From NCBI GenBank assembly GCA_037954665.1, contig JBBMOL010000245.1, forward strand, positions 124,001 through 188,000: 64,000 nucleotides of DNA, given 5' to 3'. How positions within the stretch are numbered: the stretch's first letter is position 1; every line of letters begins with the position of its first letter. The position numbers were made by a program, and so were the translations under genes. The notes under the pieces are model-generated. The model had not been told where the DNA came from, searched no databases, and worked only from the letters and a program-made list of their open reading frames with translations. The stretch comes from Laguncularia racemosa (lineage: Eukaryota; Streptophyta; Magnoliopsida; Myrtales; Combretaceae). Below, piece after piece: positions 35,592 to 46,519 of this stretch.

Positions 35592-37860
35592 TGTAGTAAC
35601 TAGGGGTTGAGTGGAAGTAGAATGACAAGTAATTGTGTGGTTAGGAGAGAGAGTATGGACGGAATTGGCATTTTAGGGTTTGTAATTGTTTGGAGGCATT
35701 CGGAACTTGGGACAGAGAGAGAGAGAGCAATTTGTGAGAGAACAGAACTCTTTAACTGTAATTTGCTTTTTGTAGTGTGATCTGTGGCGCAAATGGAAAG
35801 CTTCCCTCGAAACAATAATCCTGAGGAAGAAGAACAAGCAGAAGCGAAAACTAACGGACAGCAACTAGCAATTGCTGCTTCCATTTTTCGAGGTATTCTT
35901 TTATCATGCAATAATATAAAAAAATATTCTACCGAAAATAATAATAATAATATGAAAAAATAGGATCTATAGATCCACCCTAAAATCAAACACATCTATT
36001 TATTACACATAAAAGGGATATTAATCCAATGGACACTTCGGTCGCCCATCCAGTCCAATTTGAAGATAATTTATTATTATTATAAAAACTATAATAAAAT
36101 TATCAAGAATAAGGTCTATGAACAATAAACATAAGCCACCGATAGTGATAATACGGTATCATTAAATTCATATATATATATATAAGATATAGATAAAATG
36201 GTTTCTTAAATACTAAAGTTCAAGCCGATAAATATCAAATACAAAATAAATACCAAAAAAAAAAAAAATCCAAGCAAACCTTTAGTTAACTTCATAAGGC
36301 AAAATAGAATAGTTCTTCTTCCATTTAGTCAATGAAATAATTATTCTACAAAATATTATTAATGTAAAATGAGGAATTACAATTCCTTTTCATAACTAAG
36401 GAAATAACTATTCTTTAAATTTATATATATATATTCATGAGACTTTTAAAGTATTATAAAGAATAACTATTTTTTCTATTTCATTGCTTAATAATTGCAA
36501 TTCTATTCATACTTATTCTATTTCATAAACCAACATATAATCATTGTTATGAACAAACCAATGAATAATAAAGTTATAAGAATAAAATAATTCGCTCCAT
36601 AAAAGGCAACAAAGTAACATTACTAAAACATATAGTGCTGGATATTTGACACATTCAGTTTATCTTGAAAGCACCTAAACTCCATCAGAAGGGATTTTGG
36701 TTAAGAACAAAATGTAGAGGTTTAATTTGGTTTAGACATATATATATTACTAATTCCTTATCTATTGATAGGCTCAAATAATCAATCTCATTTACAATGA
36801 ATATATTAAGGAGATTTAGCTTAATAGGTTTAGATTAAGGATCACCAAACTAGTTAGATTGCTTTCGCCCTTTTTTAGCAAGCTTGTGTGCTTAGTAGAC
36901 TTATCCACAAGCTTAGACTATATGAAGCCTAAAAAGAAGTATTCACATCAAATGGATGATGCATCTTTTTTGTCACTTGTGAGAACCATCTAACTGATGC
37001 CATGAGAACTTACCTCTTCTATTAATCATTAGAATCATTTGACAAGTGAAGATGAGCTTATAAATCTATAAATAGACACTTTCTCCTCTTCATTTGACAC
37101 AAGTCAAGTAATTAAGCAAACGCCATTATGCTATTGAAGCTTTGCTCTCAAGGATTAAGCACCTAATTACCTAATTTCTGCAAGTGGATGTTTTAAGTTT
37201 ATTCACTTGTTACCGGCATTAACTAGTTACTAATATTATGTATTCTCTATCCATGCCTCTCTTTAATCACATTCCTCCACTTATCATGATTAAGATAACT
37301 CTAAGGTTATTTAAAGGGTGAGATTATGCATTATACATGTGATTGACCTCTAACCTCATTATGTTGCATACATATAGATAGGATCAAAAGGGCACATCTT
37401 TAAACACTCAAGTCATTCCCACATTAAGTGAAATTTGCATGTAGTTGGCTAGCAATAGCTAGTAAAGTTCGAAGAGTTCAGATTGGATTCAAGCTATAAT
37501 ATTGCCTTTAAAAATCAAACTGCTTATTTGGAGAATACAATACGGTGGCTTAGACATATTCCTAGAGATATTGAGGGAACTCATTGGTTGTAGGAGTCGG
37601 TTGATATAGTAAGGTTGCCAACTAAATTTGATTTCCATAACTTGATCAGAGTAAACTGTCAATTCAAGAAGAAAGTTCATTCAAATGTACATCCTTCTGG
37701 GCAATATATATTTTGATATATGTTATGGCAAGTTTGTTCGATCATCAAGAAATGACAAATTATTTAGGCCAAATCAAAACACTAATAACTTAATCCATCT
37801 AATTAGGAATTTAACTTATGAACATTAGGTGCAGCTTGTGGAAAACAAAGTCATCTATAG
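35592..37860. other. Upstream flank of the glycosyltransferase gene, no supported gene
   Basis: The first few hundred bases are the likely promoter and leader of the minus-strand glycosyltransferase gene. A minus-strand open frame (35600-35995) contains a serine-rich stretch after an internal Met (MEAAIASCCPLVFASACSSS) that resembles a plastid transit peptide. It has no following exon I can find. The rest is AT-rich. Confidence 0.5.
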
Positions 37861-37869
37861 CATTGAGAT

Positions 37870-38150
37870 GAGGAATCTGTATTGGAAGCCAGTTAAAGAT
37901 AGATGGGTAAAATTAAATAGGAGTAATTTTGTTATAATAACAAGTTGCAAAGCATCAATTGGAGGGCTGGTTAGGTATACTTAAGGAAGATGGGATATTT
38001 GGTTCTGTTAGGAGAGTGAGTAATGTTGATAAATTAGCTGTTTGGAATGAAAAATTTTGCTTGCAAAGAGGATTACTATTTGTTGAAATAAATACTAATT
38101 TAAGTGCAATTGTTAGCATTTCATCTTGATCATCTAAGACTAACAGCATG
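37870..38150 (+). pseudogene. Decayed RNase H-like domain (retroelement type)
   Basis: On + the sequence reads NLYWKPVKDRWVKLN, SCKASIGGLVR, GRWDIW and, in a shifted frame, DKLAVWNEKFCLQRGLLFVE then NLSAIV. These blocks match the plant RNase H-like domain (RVT_3 type) found at the end of LINE polyproteins and in stand-alone relatives. Catalytic acids are mostly lost and stops are frequent. Confidence 0.6.
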
Positions 38151-38159
38151 TAGAGAGTT

Positions 38160-39733
38160 GCTTACAGCAATAAAATAAGCACAGGGCCCTACGTTTTGAA
38201 ATTAAACACTTATATTCCTAAAATAGTAGAAGGACTCACAATTTTTTAGAATAAGGGTATTGTCAAGTCATTTGAAATACCGATATGGCAAATACCTATT
38301 GGATTATTGAAATCAAACTAGCTAAGGGGCAACTGGGAATCAAATACCTAAAATCACTCAACAAAATGATAGAATAATTAATCAAAAACTCACAAATATT
38401 TTCAGCTTCAAATTGAAGCACAAAACCTTAATAGTTGTTGGGTGTCATCACTTTCCATGAGTAAAAAGGACATTTGATGTACCTAGCGGTATTAATGGGA
38501 AAGGAAACAATGGAAGGAAAGCACCAAAGCCTAATTGCTGGAAGAGGAATGGGAAGAAAGTAGTACTAACATTTGGAGGCATGATGATGTTAATGGTGTG
38601 TATGCTGTTTATCCAAATGTTATGCTTTATGCAAGCCCTAAAGCCTGTTTATGTTAATTCAATCTCTATCTTTTTTTTTTTTTTGGTTAGTAAAACTTTT
38701 TTTCCTTTTTGTGGGATTGGGGAAGATTTGGCTAGTAAGAAACTTTAGATAAATGAAACTTTTTGTACGAATGTAAAGAACTTCTTCCACTGTTTGTATG
38801 CTGGTATGTTTATGTTTCATGTTTTAGCGTTGGCAATTTAAAGGATGTGGTAATTAATTTGTCCTAAAATATTTTCACATCATCATATATACACATTAGC
38901 AGAAAAAATTTTGTACCGTACACCTAATTTAATGGTGTAAGTAACTGATGTCAAATAGTGGGAGACATTTGCACAATTATAAAAAATTAGTGTTATCAAA
39001 CTTGGCTCAAGTAATTGACTAAGTCATGTAAGAGTGTCAAGGGTCAAGGGACAAGGAGTTGAATCGGATTTGATTGCGAATCAAATTAGGGTCAATAAAA
39101 AACAAAAATACAAGTCATATTTTATAAGAAATATGAAATTACATTAAATTATAAGTTCAAAAGAGTCATGAAAGACTTACTAACATGTATTTTCCATCTT
39201 ATATCCTTAGAAATACATTTCAATGACCATTTTTATTAATTTACGGTCCATTTGCTTCATCTCTCTCTCTTTTCTTTCTTTTTTTTTTTTTTTTGATTAG
39301 ATAGCAAAATGATGTAAATATAAATACATTTGTATCCCTATTATAAAATTAGAATCCTAAAAATCCTTATAAATTTGAATTTCTCAACTTTTACTTTATT
39401 CATTTTTATAAATAGATCAATTAATTTTTTTTTAATACATATAATATATTTTTAAAAATATTTTCTCATAAAAATGTATAAATTTTAACTTTCTACTTTC
39501 CATATCTCAATCATTCCTTTCATTATAATTATAAAATAAAATAAATAAGATGGTTTTTTTAAAGCTAAATTTTAAATAAATACAATTTAAATATACAAGG
39601 AGATAGATTAAAAAAAGAAAAAATCCCAAACATCCAAATAGCCTTATTTGGATCTTATTTTCGACCGTTACCAGGACAAAAGCAGCATAAATCACACATG
39701 AACTAAACTATAACTAAAATCCGTGCATATTTC
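38160..39733. other. Intergenic, promoter side of the PPR gene
   Basis: AT-rich with T runs near 38670 and 39275 and A/T-rich runs just upstream of the PPR gene. No gene is supported. The sequence nearest 39730 must contain the PPR promoter, but I see no unambiguous TATA box. Confidence 0.5.
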
Positions 39734-39748
39734 ATGGGATGTTACTGA
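39734..39748 (+). promoter_or_regulatory. Minimal upstream ORF overlapping the PPR start
   Basis: An ATG at 39734 opens a four-codon frame (Met-Gly-Cys-Tyr-stop). It overlaps the proposed PPR ATG at 39739 in a different frame. If it lies in the transcript, ribosomes could initiate on it first, which would lower PPR translation. Confidence 0.5.
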
Positions 39749-41706
39749 AGGCTCCTTATTCCCTCGTAAGAACATTCGCCAGTTCTTTAAGCTCGAACTC
39801 TGTTCCTAAGCATCTTTCGACACATTCCATCCAACAAAATCACCAGCAACAGTCAAGAAACCATCTCTTACAAACCCAACTCATATCATTCCTCAACGCC
39901 TCCACCACATCCTTTTCTCACCTCAAACAAATCCACGCTCAAATCTACCGAAATGCCCTCAACAACTCCTGTTTTCTACTCACCAAACTCATCCGTACTC
40001 TCACCAAACTCAACTTCCCAATCGACTCTTCTTACCCTCAAACCCTATTTCACCAAGTTCAAAACCCTAACCCTTTTCTATACACTGCTCTTATTAGAGG
40101 GTTTTCACTTCAAGGAATCGTTAAGGAATGTGTTTTCCACTATTCTTGTATGCGGGAACGGGGTATTCGTCCGCTGTCTTTTACGTTCACCGCTTTGTTT
40201 AAGGCTTGTATCGGCGTAAAGGATGTGTCTTTGGGTATGCAGATTCATGCCCACACGGTTTTGGTCGGCGGGTTTGATTCTGATTTATATGTTTGTAATA
40301 CTTTGATTGATTTGTATTTGAATTGTGGAGCTCTAGAATTCGCGCGTAAGGTGTTCGATGAAATGCCTGTGAGGGATGTTATCTCGTGGACGTCGCTGAT
40401 TGTTGCTTATGCGAAGAATGGAGATATGGAGCTTGCTAGAGAGTTGTTTGAGGCTTTGCCCGGGAAAGATATGGTTGCTTGGACGGCAATGGTAACAGGC
40501 TTTGCACAAAATTCACAGCCAGGTGAGGCGTTGAGATATTTTGAGAGAATGCAGGGTCTAGGTGTTGAGGCGGATGAGGTAACATTGGTTGGGGTCATCT
40601 CAGCTTGTGCTCAATTGGGTGCGTCGAAATATGCCAATTGGGTTAGGGAGATTGCTGAAAAGGGTGGTATCGGGCCAATGGAAAACGTTATTGTGGGTTC
40701 GGCACTTATTGATATGTATTCAAAATGTGGCAGTGTGGAGGATGCCTATAAGGTTTTTACTGCAATGAAGGAAAGGAATGTGTATACCTACAGCTCGATG
40801 ATTGCTGGGTTTGCAATGCATGGCCATCCGCATGCAGCATTGCAGTTATTCCAGGAAATGGTACGAACAGATACAAAACCGAATACGGTTACTTTTGTTG
40901 GTGTCCTTACAGCATGTAGCCATGGTGGAATGGTGGAGCAGGGTAGATCGTTGTTTGCAGCAATGAATCAAATCTATGGAGTTGCTCCAAATGCTGATCA
41001 TTATGCTTGTATGGTTGACCTATTTGGTCGTGCTGGAAAATTGGGAGAAGCACTCAGATTCGCCAATACAATGCCGGTGGAGCCCCATGGAGGTGTCTGG
41101 GGTGCTCTTCTTGGAGCATGTCGTATCCATGGAGATCCCGATATTGCTCAAGTTGCTGCTGACCATCTCTTTAAGCTGGAGCCCAATGGAATTGGAAATT
41201 ACATCTTGCTCTCTAACATTTATGCTTCATCAGGGAGGTGGGATGATGTTTCCAGGGTGCGGAAATTGATGAGGGGGAAAGGTCTGAAGAAGAATCCTGG
41301 TTCTAGCTGGTTTGAGGTGAAGAAGGGAGAGATACATGAGTTTGTTGCTGGTGATATCACTCATCCAAGGACTCAGGAGATCCAGGAAGTGTTGGAGGAT
41401 ATCCTGGAAAAGTTAATGGCTCATGGGTACAAGCCAGTACTCAGTTCCGTGCCTTATGATATCTGTAATGATGATAAGAAGCGCATATTGATGGCGCACA
41501 GTGAGAAATTGGCTTTTGCATTTGGTTTGCTGAGCACTGATGCTGGCTGCATGATTAAGATTGTGAAAAACCTGAGGATATGCGATGATTGTCACTCTTT
41601 CTTGTGTGGTGCATCTCAAGTCACTGGACGGGGGATTATTGTGAGAGATAACATGCGATTCCACCATTTTCATGATGGATCATGCTCCTGTGGAAATTTT
41701 TGGTGA
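39739..41706 (+). CDS. PPR protein of the PLS-DYW class (organellar RNA editing type)
   Basis: Intronless, 655 residues. The first ~40 residues (MLLKAPYSLVRTFASSLSS, then polar and basic) look like a mitochondrial or plastid transit peptide. From about residue 60 there is a run of PPR repeats of mixed length: FLYTALIRGFS, LYVCNTLIDLYLNCG, ISWTSLIVAYAKNGD, VAWTAMVTGFAQNSQ, VIVGSALIDMYSKCG, YTYSSMIAGFAMHGH and TVTFVGVLTACSHGG. E and E+ motifs follow, with a PG box (NPGSSWFEV), then the DYW deaminase-like domain with HSEKLA and CDDCH (zinc ligands). It ends GNFW in place of DYW. Such proteins bind organellar RNA in sequence-specific fashion and act in C-to-U editing. It resembles Arabidopsis At5g44230, but that is from memory. 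Confidence 0.95.
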   Translation: MLLKAPYSLVRTFASSLSSNSVPKHLSTHSIQQNHQQQSRNHLLQTQLISFLNASTTSFSHLKQIHAQIYRNALNNSCFLLTKLIRTLTKLNFPIDSSYPQTLFHQVQNPNPFLYTALIRGFSLQGIVKECVFHYSCMRERGIRPLSFTFTALFKACIGVKDVSLGMQIHAHTVLVGGFDSDLYVCNTLIDLYLNCGALEFARKVFDEMPVRDVISWTSLIVAYAKNGDMELARELFEALPGKDMVAWTAMVTGFAQNSQPGEALRYFERMQGLGVEADEVTLVGVISACAQLGASKYANWVREIAEKGGIGPMENVIVGSALIDMYSKCGSVEDAYKVFTAMKERNVYTYSSMIAGFAMHGHPHAALQLFQEMVRTDTKPNTVTFVGVLTACSHGGMVEQGRSLFAAMNQIYGVAPNADHYACMVDLFGRAGKLGEALRFANTMPVEPHGGVWGALLGACRIHGDPDIAQVAADHLFKLEPNGIGNYILLSNIYASSGRWDDVSRVRKLMRGKGLKKNPGSSWFEVKKGEIHEFVAGDITHPRTQEIQEVLEDILEKLMAHGYKPVLSSVPYDICNDDKKRILMAHSEKLAFAFGLLSTDAGCMIKIVKNLRICDDCHSFLCGASQVTGRGIIVRDNMRFHHFHDGSCSCGNFW

Positions 41707-42258
41707 ATAATTGGAGATCTAAACACTCAATGGAGATTTTGCCCTTTCCATCTGAATTCTATAACGATACCAGTGTACCAGTTTGTAATTTTTTTACCCA
41801 AATCCATATATACAAATTAAGTTGCATCAAAATCGTTATCCTCATACAGGTTTTTACCTTTTATAATGAATTGAAGTGGACTGCTTCTGGCAACTAGCTT
41901 TTTGATGCCTCTGTCGGGACTTCGGGAATTATAAGCGATGTTTTGACTTTCTAAAAGATCTAATACGTAAAAGATTGATTTATGTTCACTGCATTATACC
42001 CAATTGAAAGGCTATGCTATTCATAGATTGTTTCAGTTTCTTTTAACCACGTTTGAGCAATGATATAATCTACAAACATATACTACATATAAATATATTA
42101 TATATTCATTGGTAATGTATTCTACTAGAGGTGCTGTTCTGGAATGCCTGCTCTTCATTTATTTTTTCTTCTTGAAATCTGTTCGTGTTCTGCAAGGCCA
42201 GCATTTGATTGTCAAACAAAGATAGCAGCTGCGGATATTCTTTATGAGTTACTTATTC
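41707..42258. other. 3' flank of the PPR gene
   Basis: Probable 3' untranslated and intergenic sequence. AT-rich, ending where the next LTR begins (TGATAC at 42259). No gene is supported. Confidence 0.6.
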
Positions 42259-42961
42259 TGATACGAACTAGAAAATTATAACGATAAAAACTATTTTTTT
42301 TAATTAATTTTTATAGAAAAAAATTACAAAACCTAGATACACCTTCAATGAAGGTGGTCTATGAGCAACATGCTCATGAAGAGGCACTCTCTCTTGTTAA
42401 TACGATTTATTTATTTATTGTTGGCTGCCTTTTCTCTCCTATTCCTCATATTTATATTTTTGTTTATTTAAAAGTACTGTATTTATTATCCTAATAACAT
42501 CTCTCAAAATATCATCCATAAATAACCTCTAAGTAGGGCATATAAATTAATGTGAATTAGAAAATGCCTTTTCACTTTTCCAAGAAAGAACAAAAAATAT
42601 GTTTCTCTGCATACCTTTTCACTTTCTCAAGAAAGAATTAGAAAAATGTCTTTTTGCATACCCTTACCAGGTGATACTTTGTGATACTTCAATTATTTAT
42701 AGGAAGCTCATTTGCTAACTTATACCAATAGGCAAAAGCCACATTAGCACCTCCCCTCCACATCAAGAATAACCACAATACAAAAAAACTAACTAAAAAT
42801 TCACTAGACCACCTATGCAAAACACTACACCTAACACAACCAATCATGCAACACACACACACACTCCAACATAGCATTATTATTGAACTAAAGGATCTAA
42901 AGACCTATCTTACTCTGTCTTTTATAAATACGTAAAATAGGAGACTAAACACTCGATATCA
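42259..42961 (-). repeat. 3' LTR of the gypsy relic
   Basis: About 703 bp, TGATAC to GATATCA. It is similar over its length to 46520-47167 and 63129-63734 (shared blocks GAACTAGAA.ATTATAA, CTCTC.CTTGTTA, TTGGCTGCC, CCTTTTCACTTT, CTATCTTACTC). A promoter-like TATTTATAAA lies on - near 42921. Confidence 0.8.
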
Positions 42962-43069
42962 TATTAATACTACCCTCCTCAACATTGTCTTTGTTCTCAA
43001 GGACAAAATCTAGAAATTGGAGTTGGAATGAGAATCTATCCATGCAAGTAGCTTCATGAGGAGACTTGC

Positions 43070-45106
43070 TGTCGAGTCTAATTTTTTATTTCCCATTCCT
43101 AATCCGATTTATACTAGACCCTATGCTCATCTAATGTAGATTTTCGACTTGAGTTAGGAATTTCGTTTTACGTTGGAGTCGCTACCCAACTGTTGTTGGG
43201 AAAGATTGAATTAGGACCAAGTGAGCATATTAGTCCTAATTTGGACCACTAGTCGTTGTGATTTTCTCTTCTCGTCTTTTGTGAAAAGAGGAAAGGGAAA
43301 ACCAGAGTTTTTGAGTTCGGAGGCTAACCTATTAAAACCCTAAGGTTACCACCCTAATCTCCTAAAATCTACTTTATCTAGAAATGTCTTTTATTTATTT
43401 TTTATTATCTTTTTATTTTGTTTTTGAATAACTTATTATGAGAAAATGACTTTTATTCTTTTTTAGAGTTGCCCCAAATGGGGGCCTACGTACCTGCTAT
43501 TCAGGATCAAACATGCCGTAGTTCGCTTTTTCCTGAAAAACTTTAGTTTGTTTGTGAATTTTAATTATAAAATCTCTTTTGATTTATGTTTTTACCATTT
43601 TAGTATTTTTCTAAAAAATCTAAGCCTAAGCTTGATAATTTAATTTTTTTTTTGAAAACAATAATTTTTAGGAAAAAACTAATTTTGGATTTATTTAAGA
43701 AAATGATTTTTCTAAGTGATAAAAATTTCATTTTTTCTATTTTTTGACCCATTTCTATTATTATAAATTTTATTGATTTTTTATTAATTTTTTATAATTT
43801 TTATTGAAGAATTTTCTCCTACATTATTTATTTATCCTATTCTGAAATCTAAATTTTTATTATTATTGTTTTCTAATATTTTTATTATTTTCTTCATAAT
43901 TTTTTACATTTTTATTATTTATTATAATTATTATTTTTTATTTTTATTATTCATCCTAAATTAAATCCTAAAAAAAAAAACTAATCTAAATTCCAACATT
44001 TTTTCTATTTTTGAATTATAACAAATAAATAACTAAAGACATTTGAAAAAAATAAATAAAATAACTAAATAAATACATAAGAAATAAATAAAATAAATAC
44101 AAAAAATCGGAAAATCCGACTTACCTAGATCCGGGTCGGTGCGCGGGTCGGGTCGGATTGGGTCAAAGTGGGTCAGGTCGGGTCGATCAGACACAGCGGC
44201 TGGGGATGCTCGTTGACGGCGTTCTAGCGGCCTTTCGAAGCGATTGAGGTATCGATTCCTAGGTTTTCGGGGGTGGGGAACTCAACTGTGGCGGTGGTTT
44301 GCTTCAAAAATGCCTCATGGTGGTTGCTCAATGCTTGATCGGTGGTCGCGGCTTGAAGAACTCCGGCGAGGCTTCGATTCTCTCTCTTTTCTCTCTTTTT
44401 CTCACTTTTGATCCGTGCTTCTGCCTCTCCATTTCATCCTCTATTTATAGGTGCAAGAAATCGAGCTGGATAAGCTCGGATTTCCATCGATTGAAGTAAA
44501 TCGGATTTGCGGTTAAAAACCCATCTCCGATTTGTGCAAATCCATTGATTTGTTGCGATTTGATTCCAATTGGATAATGTTTATTTTATTTTTTTTTGAA
44601 GATCTGTTGGATTTGTGCAAAAAATCTAATCAAAACGGCCGAAATTCGGATTTTTCTCCTCGCCGACGATCTCGGACGGAGGTTGAAGACGATCACGCGC
44701 CTGGCGCGTGCGTTCGCTCTAGCCAATCGGCTGTTGACACGTATCCTAGGTAGAGAAAAAATTTGCAAAACGCGGATTCTGCTTCCCCCGCGTTTCGAAC
44801 CCCTGACCGAGCCCTCTTGCCTGCGCCTTAGGCCATGGTCCAGACCAGCTAGGCTAGCCCACTTTTGCGATTTTATTATTTTCGCAATTTGCATATATGA
44901 ATGCGATTTTTTTATTTTTTTGTATTTTTTGAAATTTCAAAAATTTGTAAAAATTATTTATCCCTTTTTATTGCCATTTCTACAATTATTTTCCAAAATT
45001 GATATATTTTTCCTATTTTTGCTAAATTAGAAAAAAAATGGAAAAAATTGGAAGTTAATTATTGTTGATTACTATTGATCATTAGGGCAAAAATTGGGTG
45101 TTTACA
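43070..45106 (+). mobile_element. 2.0-kb solo LTR (gypsy-like) nested in the relic
   Basis: Ends are TGTCGAGTC and GGGTGTTTACA, flanked on both sides by CTTGC (43065-43069 and 45107-45111). Features typical of long LTRs of the Ogre/Retand-like gypsy group are the terminal GGGTGTTTACA, an early GGAGTCGCTACCCAACTG block near 43168, and a CTATTTATAGG TATA-like box near 44441. No second copy or internal region is seen, so it is a solo LTR formed by recombination or a fragment. Short open frames in it (about 44300-45030) are not supported as genes. Confidence 0.78.
44790..44862 (-). other. tRNA-like / Pol III box-B-like segment in the solo LTR
   Basis: On - it has a box-A-like TAGCTGGTCTGG and a box-B-like GGTTCGAAAC at roughly tRNA spacing. 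The T-arm and acceptor stems do not pair well, so it is not a real tRNA gene. Similar box-B-like blocks are familiar in some plant gypsy LTRs. Confidence 0.35.
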
Positions 45107-45410
45107 CTTGCTTTGCTACCTTTTTTGTTATTGGAGATTCAATAGGCTCCTTTACCCCTTCCTACTCTCCTCCTTCTCCTTCTTGTTCTTCCTCTAAAGT
45201 AAGCAATTGCAAGCTTTTATTAGGGCCTTTGTGGTTGGGAAAGAACAATTGATTGCACTTGAAACATAATCCCTTAACTTTCTTATCTAAAAATTCAGCA
45301 TGAGTAATCTATTTCTATCCATGTGCTCCTTAATTATGCACATGTTGCTGCCCTCACTAATATATTGCTGAAGTAATTGTATTAAAATTAGAAGTAAAAG
45401 CTAATTTGTT

Positions 45411-46470
45411 CTAGTATGTTGGCCTAAAAGCAGATATAGCCACTAAAACTTCTCTAACAAGTGGACTTGTATAAGCTTTAAGAGGAGCAGATGAAGCTGG
45501 TGGCAATTCGGCTTGAACAAGCATTGAGTAAGGAGGCCTATAGGATATATGATGATTTGTTCGACTTAGTGGAGAGTCATTTTTGTACATATTCACACCA
45601 CTATCAGCAGATAAATATGAAGAGATGAATATACCACCGTTGAATTCTTTTTCTAGCTTTAAAGCTATTTCCATAGCTTGTTCTAGAGTATAATGCACTA
45701 TAGGAGCAAAAGTGTTCATCTTAATTTGAATATCCTCATGCAAGCCACCAAGAAAATATCCTAATAATTGTAGCTTCGAGAGGGGTGGTGCTTGCGAAAT
45801 TAAAGCTTTAAATTCATTTGTTTAGTGCTGTACCATAGATGCTTGATGAAGTTGTGACAATCTTATAAAAGGATTATCAATGGATTGATTGCCATAATGC
45901 TTAACAAGGCTTCTTTAAAAGTATCCCAATCTAAACTAGGAATTCTTTGTTGAAGAAGCTTTAATCAATGAAAACATCCTCCATGCATGCATATTGCTAC
46001 CAACCTAACTTTCCTATCCTCTCTCATAAGTTACATCTCAAAATATTACTTGATCTATGCAATCCAATTAGCTAGATCTACACCTTCAAATAAAGGAATC
46101 ACCGAGTGAGTGGCATTATGACGATATTCTTTGTTAATTTCTCTTGTCTCTCTTTCTATTGAGTTCACTTGAGATTCACGACTAGATCTCCTAATCTTGC
46201 TTCTCCAATGATGCCATGACTTGTATCTCCTATTCTATCATCACCTTTACCACTTCCACTACCACTAAAGGCAGTTAAGGTCCCACTTGGAATTAGTCTA
46301 CTATTCCAACTAGCTTGCCATAGATCTTGTAACATCTTTTGCATCATTACAACATTATTAGCCAATTCCTTTTGGTCTCATTCCAACGATACCAACTGAT
46401 GTTGTATCTCTATCATCTCTCCTTGTAATCCATCAAGATTCTTCTCAATTCCTTCAATGCGAGACTCCAT
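45411..46470 (-). pseudogene. Ty3/gypsy gag relic
   Basis: Gag starts at the ATG near 46470 (MESRIEGIEKNLDG), just inside the 5' LTR and primer site. The frame is broken, but blocks are recognisable. ANNVVMMQKMLQDLWQ is near 46330, a LFEG..LANWI-type region near 46090, and HEDIQIKMNTFAPIVH and LEQAMEIALKLEKEF near 45660-45740. A proline/serine-rich tail follows. The copy at 62440-63078 is the same family. No pol domain follows. Confidence 0.78.
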
Positions 46471-46501
46471 TTATATCATTATTTAATCATTTCTCAAGTT
46501 T

Positions 46502-46518
46502 CCCATAGATGGTGTCAA
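46502..46518 (-). other. Primer binding site of the gypsy relic
   Basis: On - this reads TTGACACCATCTATGGG, one base from the 5' LTR. It matches the common plant gypsy primer site TTGGCGCCGTCTGTGGG except for four G-to-A changes, two of which affect former CpG positions. The pattern fits decay of methylated cytosine. Confidence 0.65.
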
Positions 46519-46519
46519 T

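Noticed and set aside
39953..40219. 88-codon + frame in the PPR gene
   Set aside because: Alternative frame of the PPR coding sequence.
44532..45030. Overlapping frames on both strands (up to 144 codons)
   Set aside because: They lie inside the solo LTR, have no domain and end in AT-rich low complexity.
43130..45106. Alternative left end of the solo LTR at TGTAGATTTTC (43135)
   Set aside because: TCTAA before it does not match CTTGC after 45106, whereas the end at 43070 gives identical CTTGC flanks.
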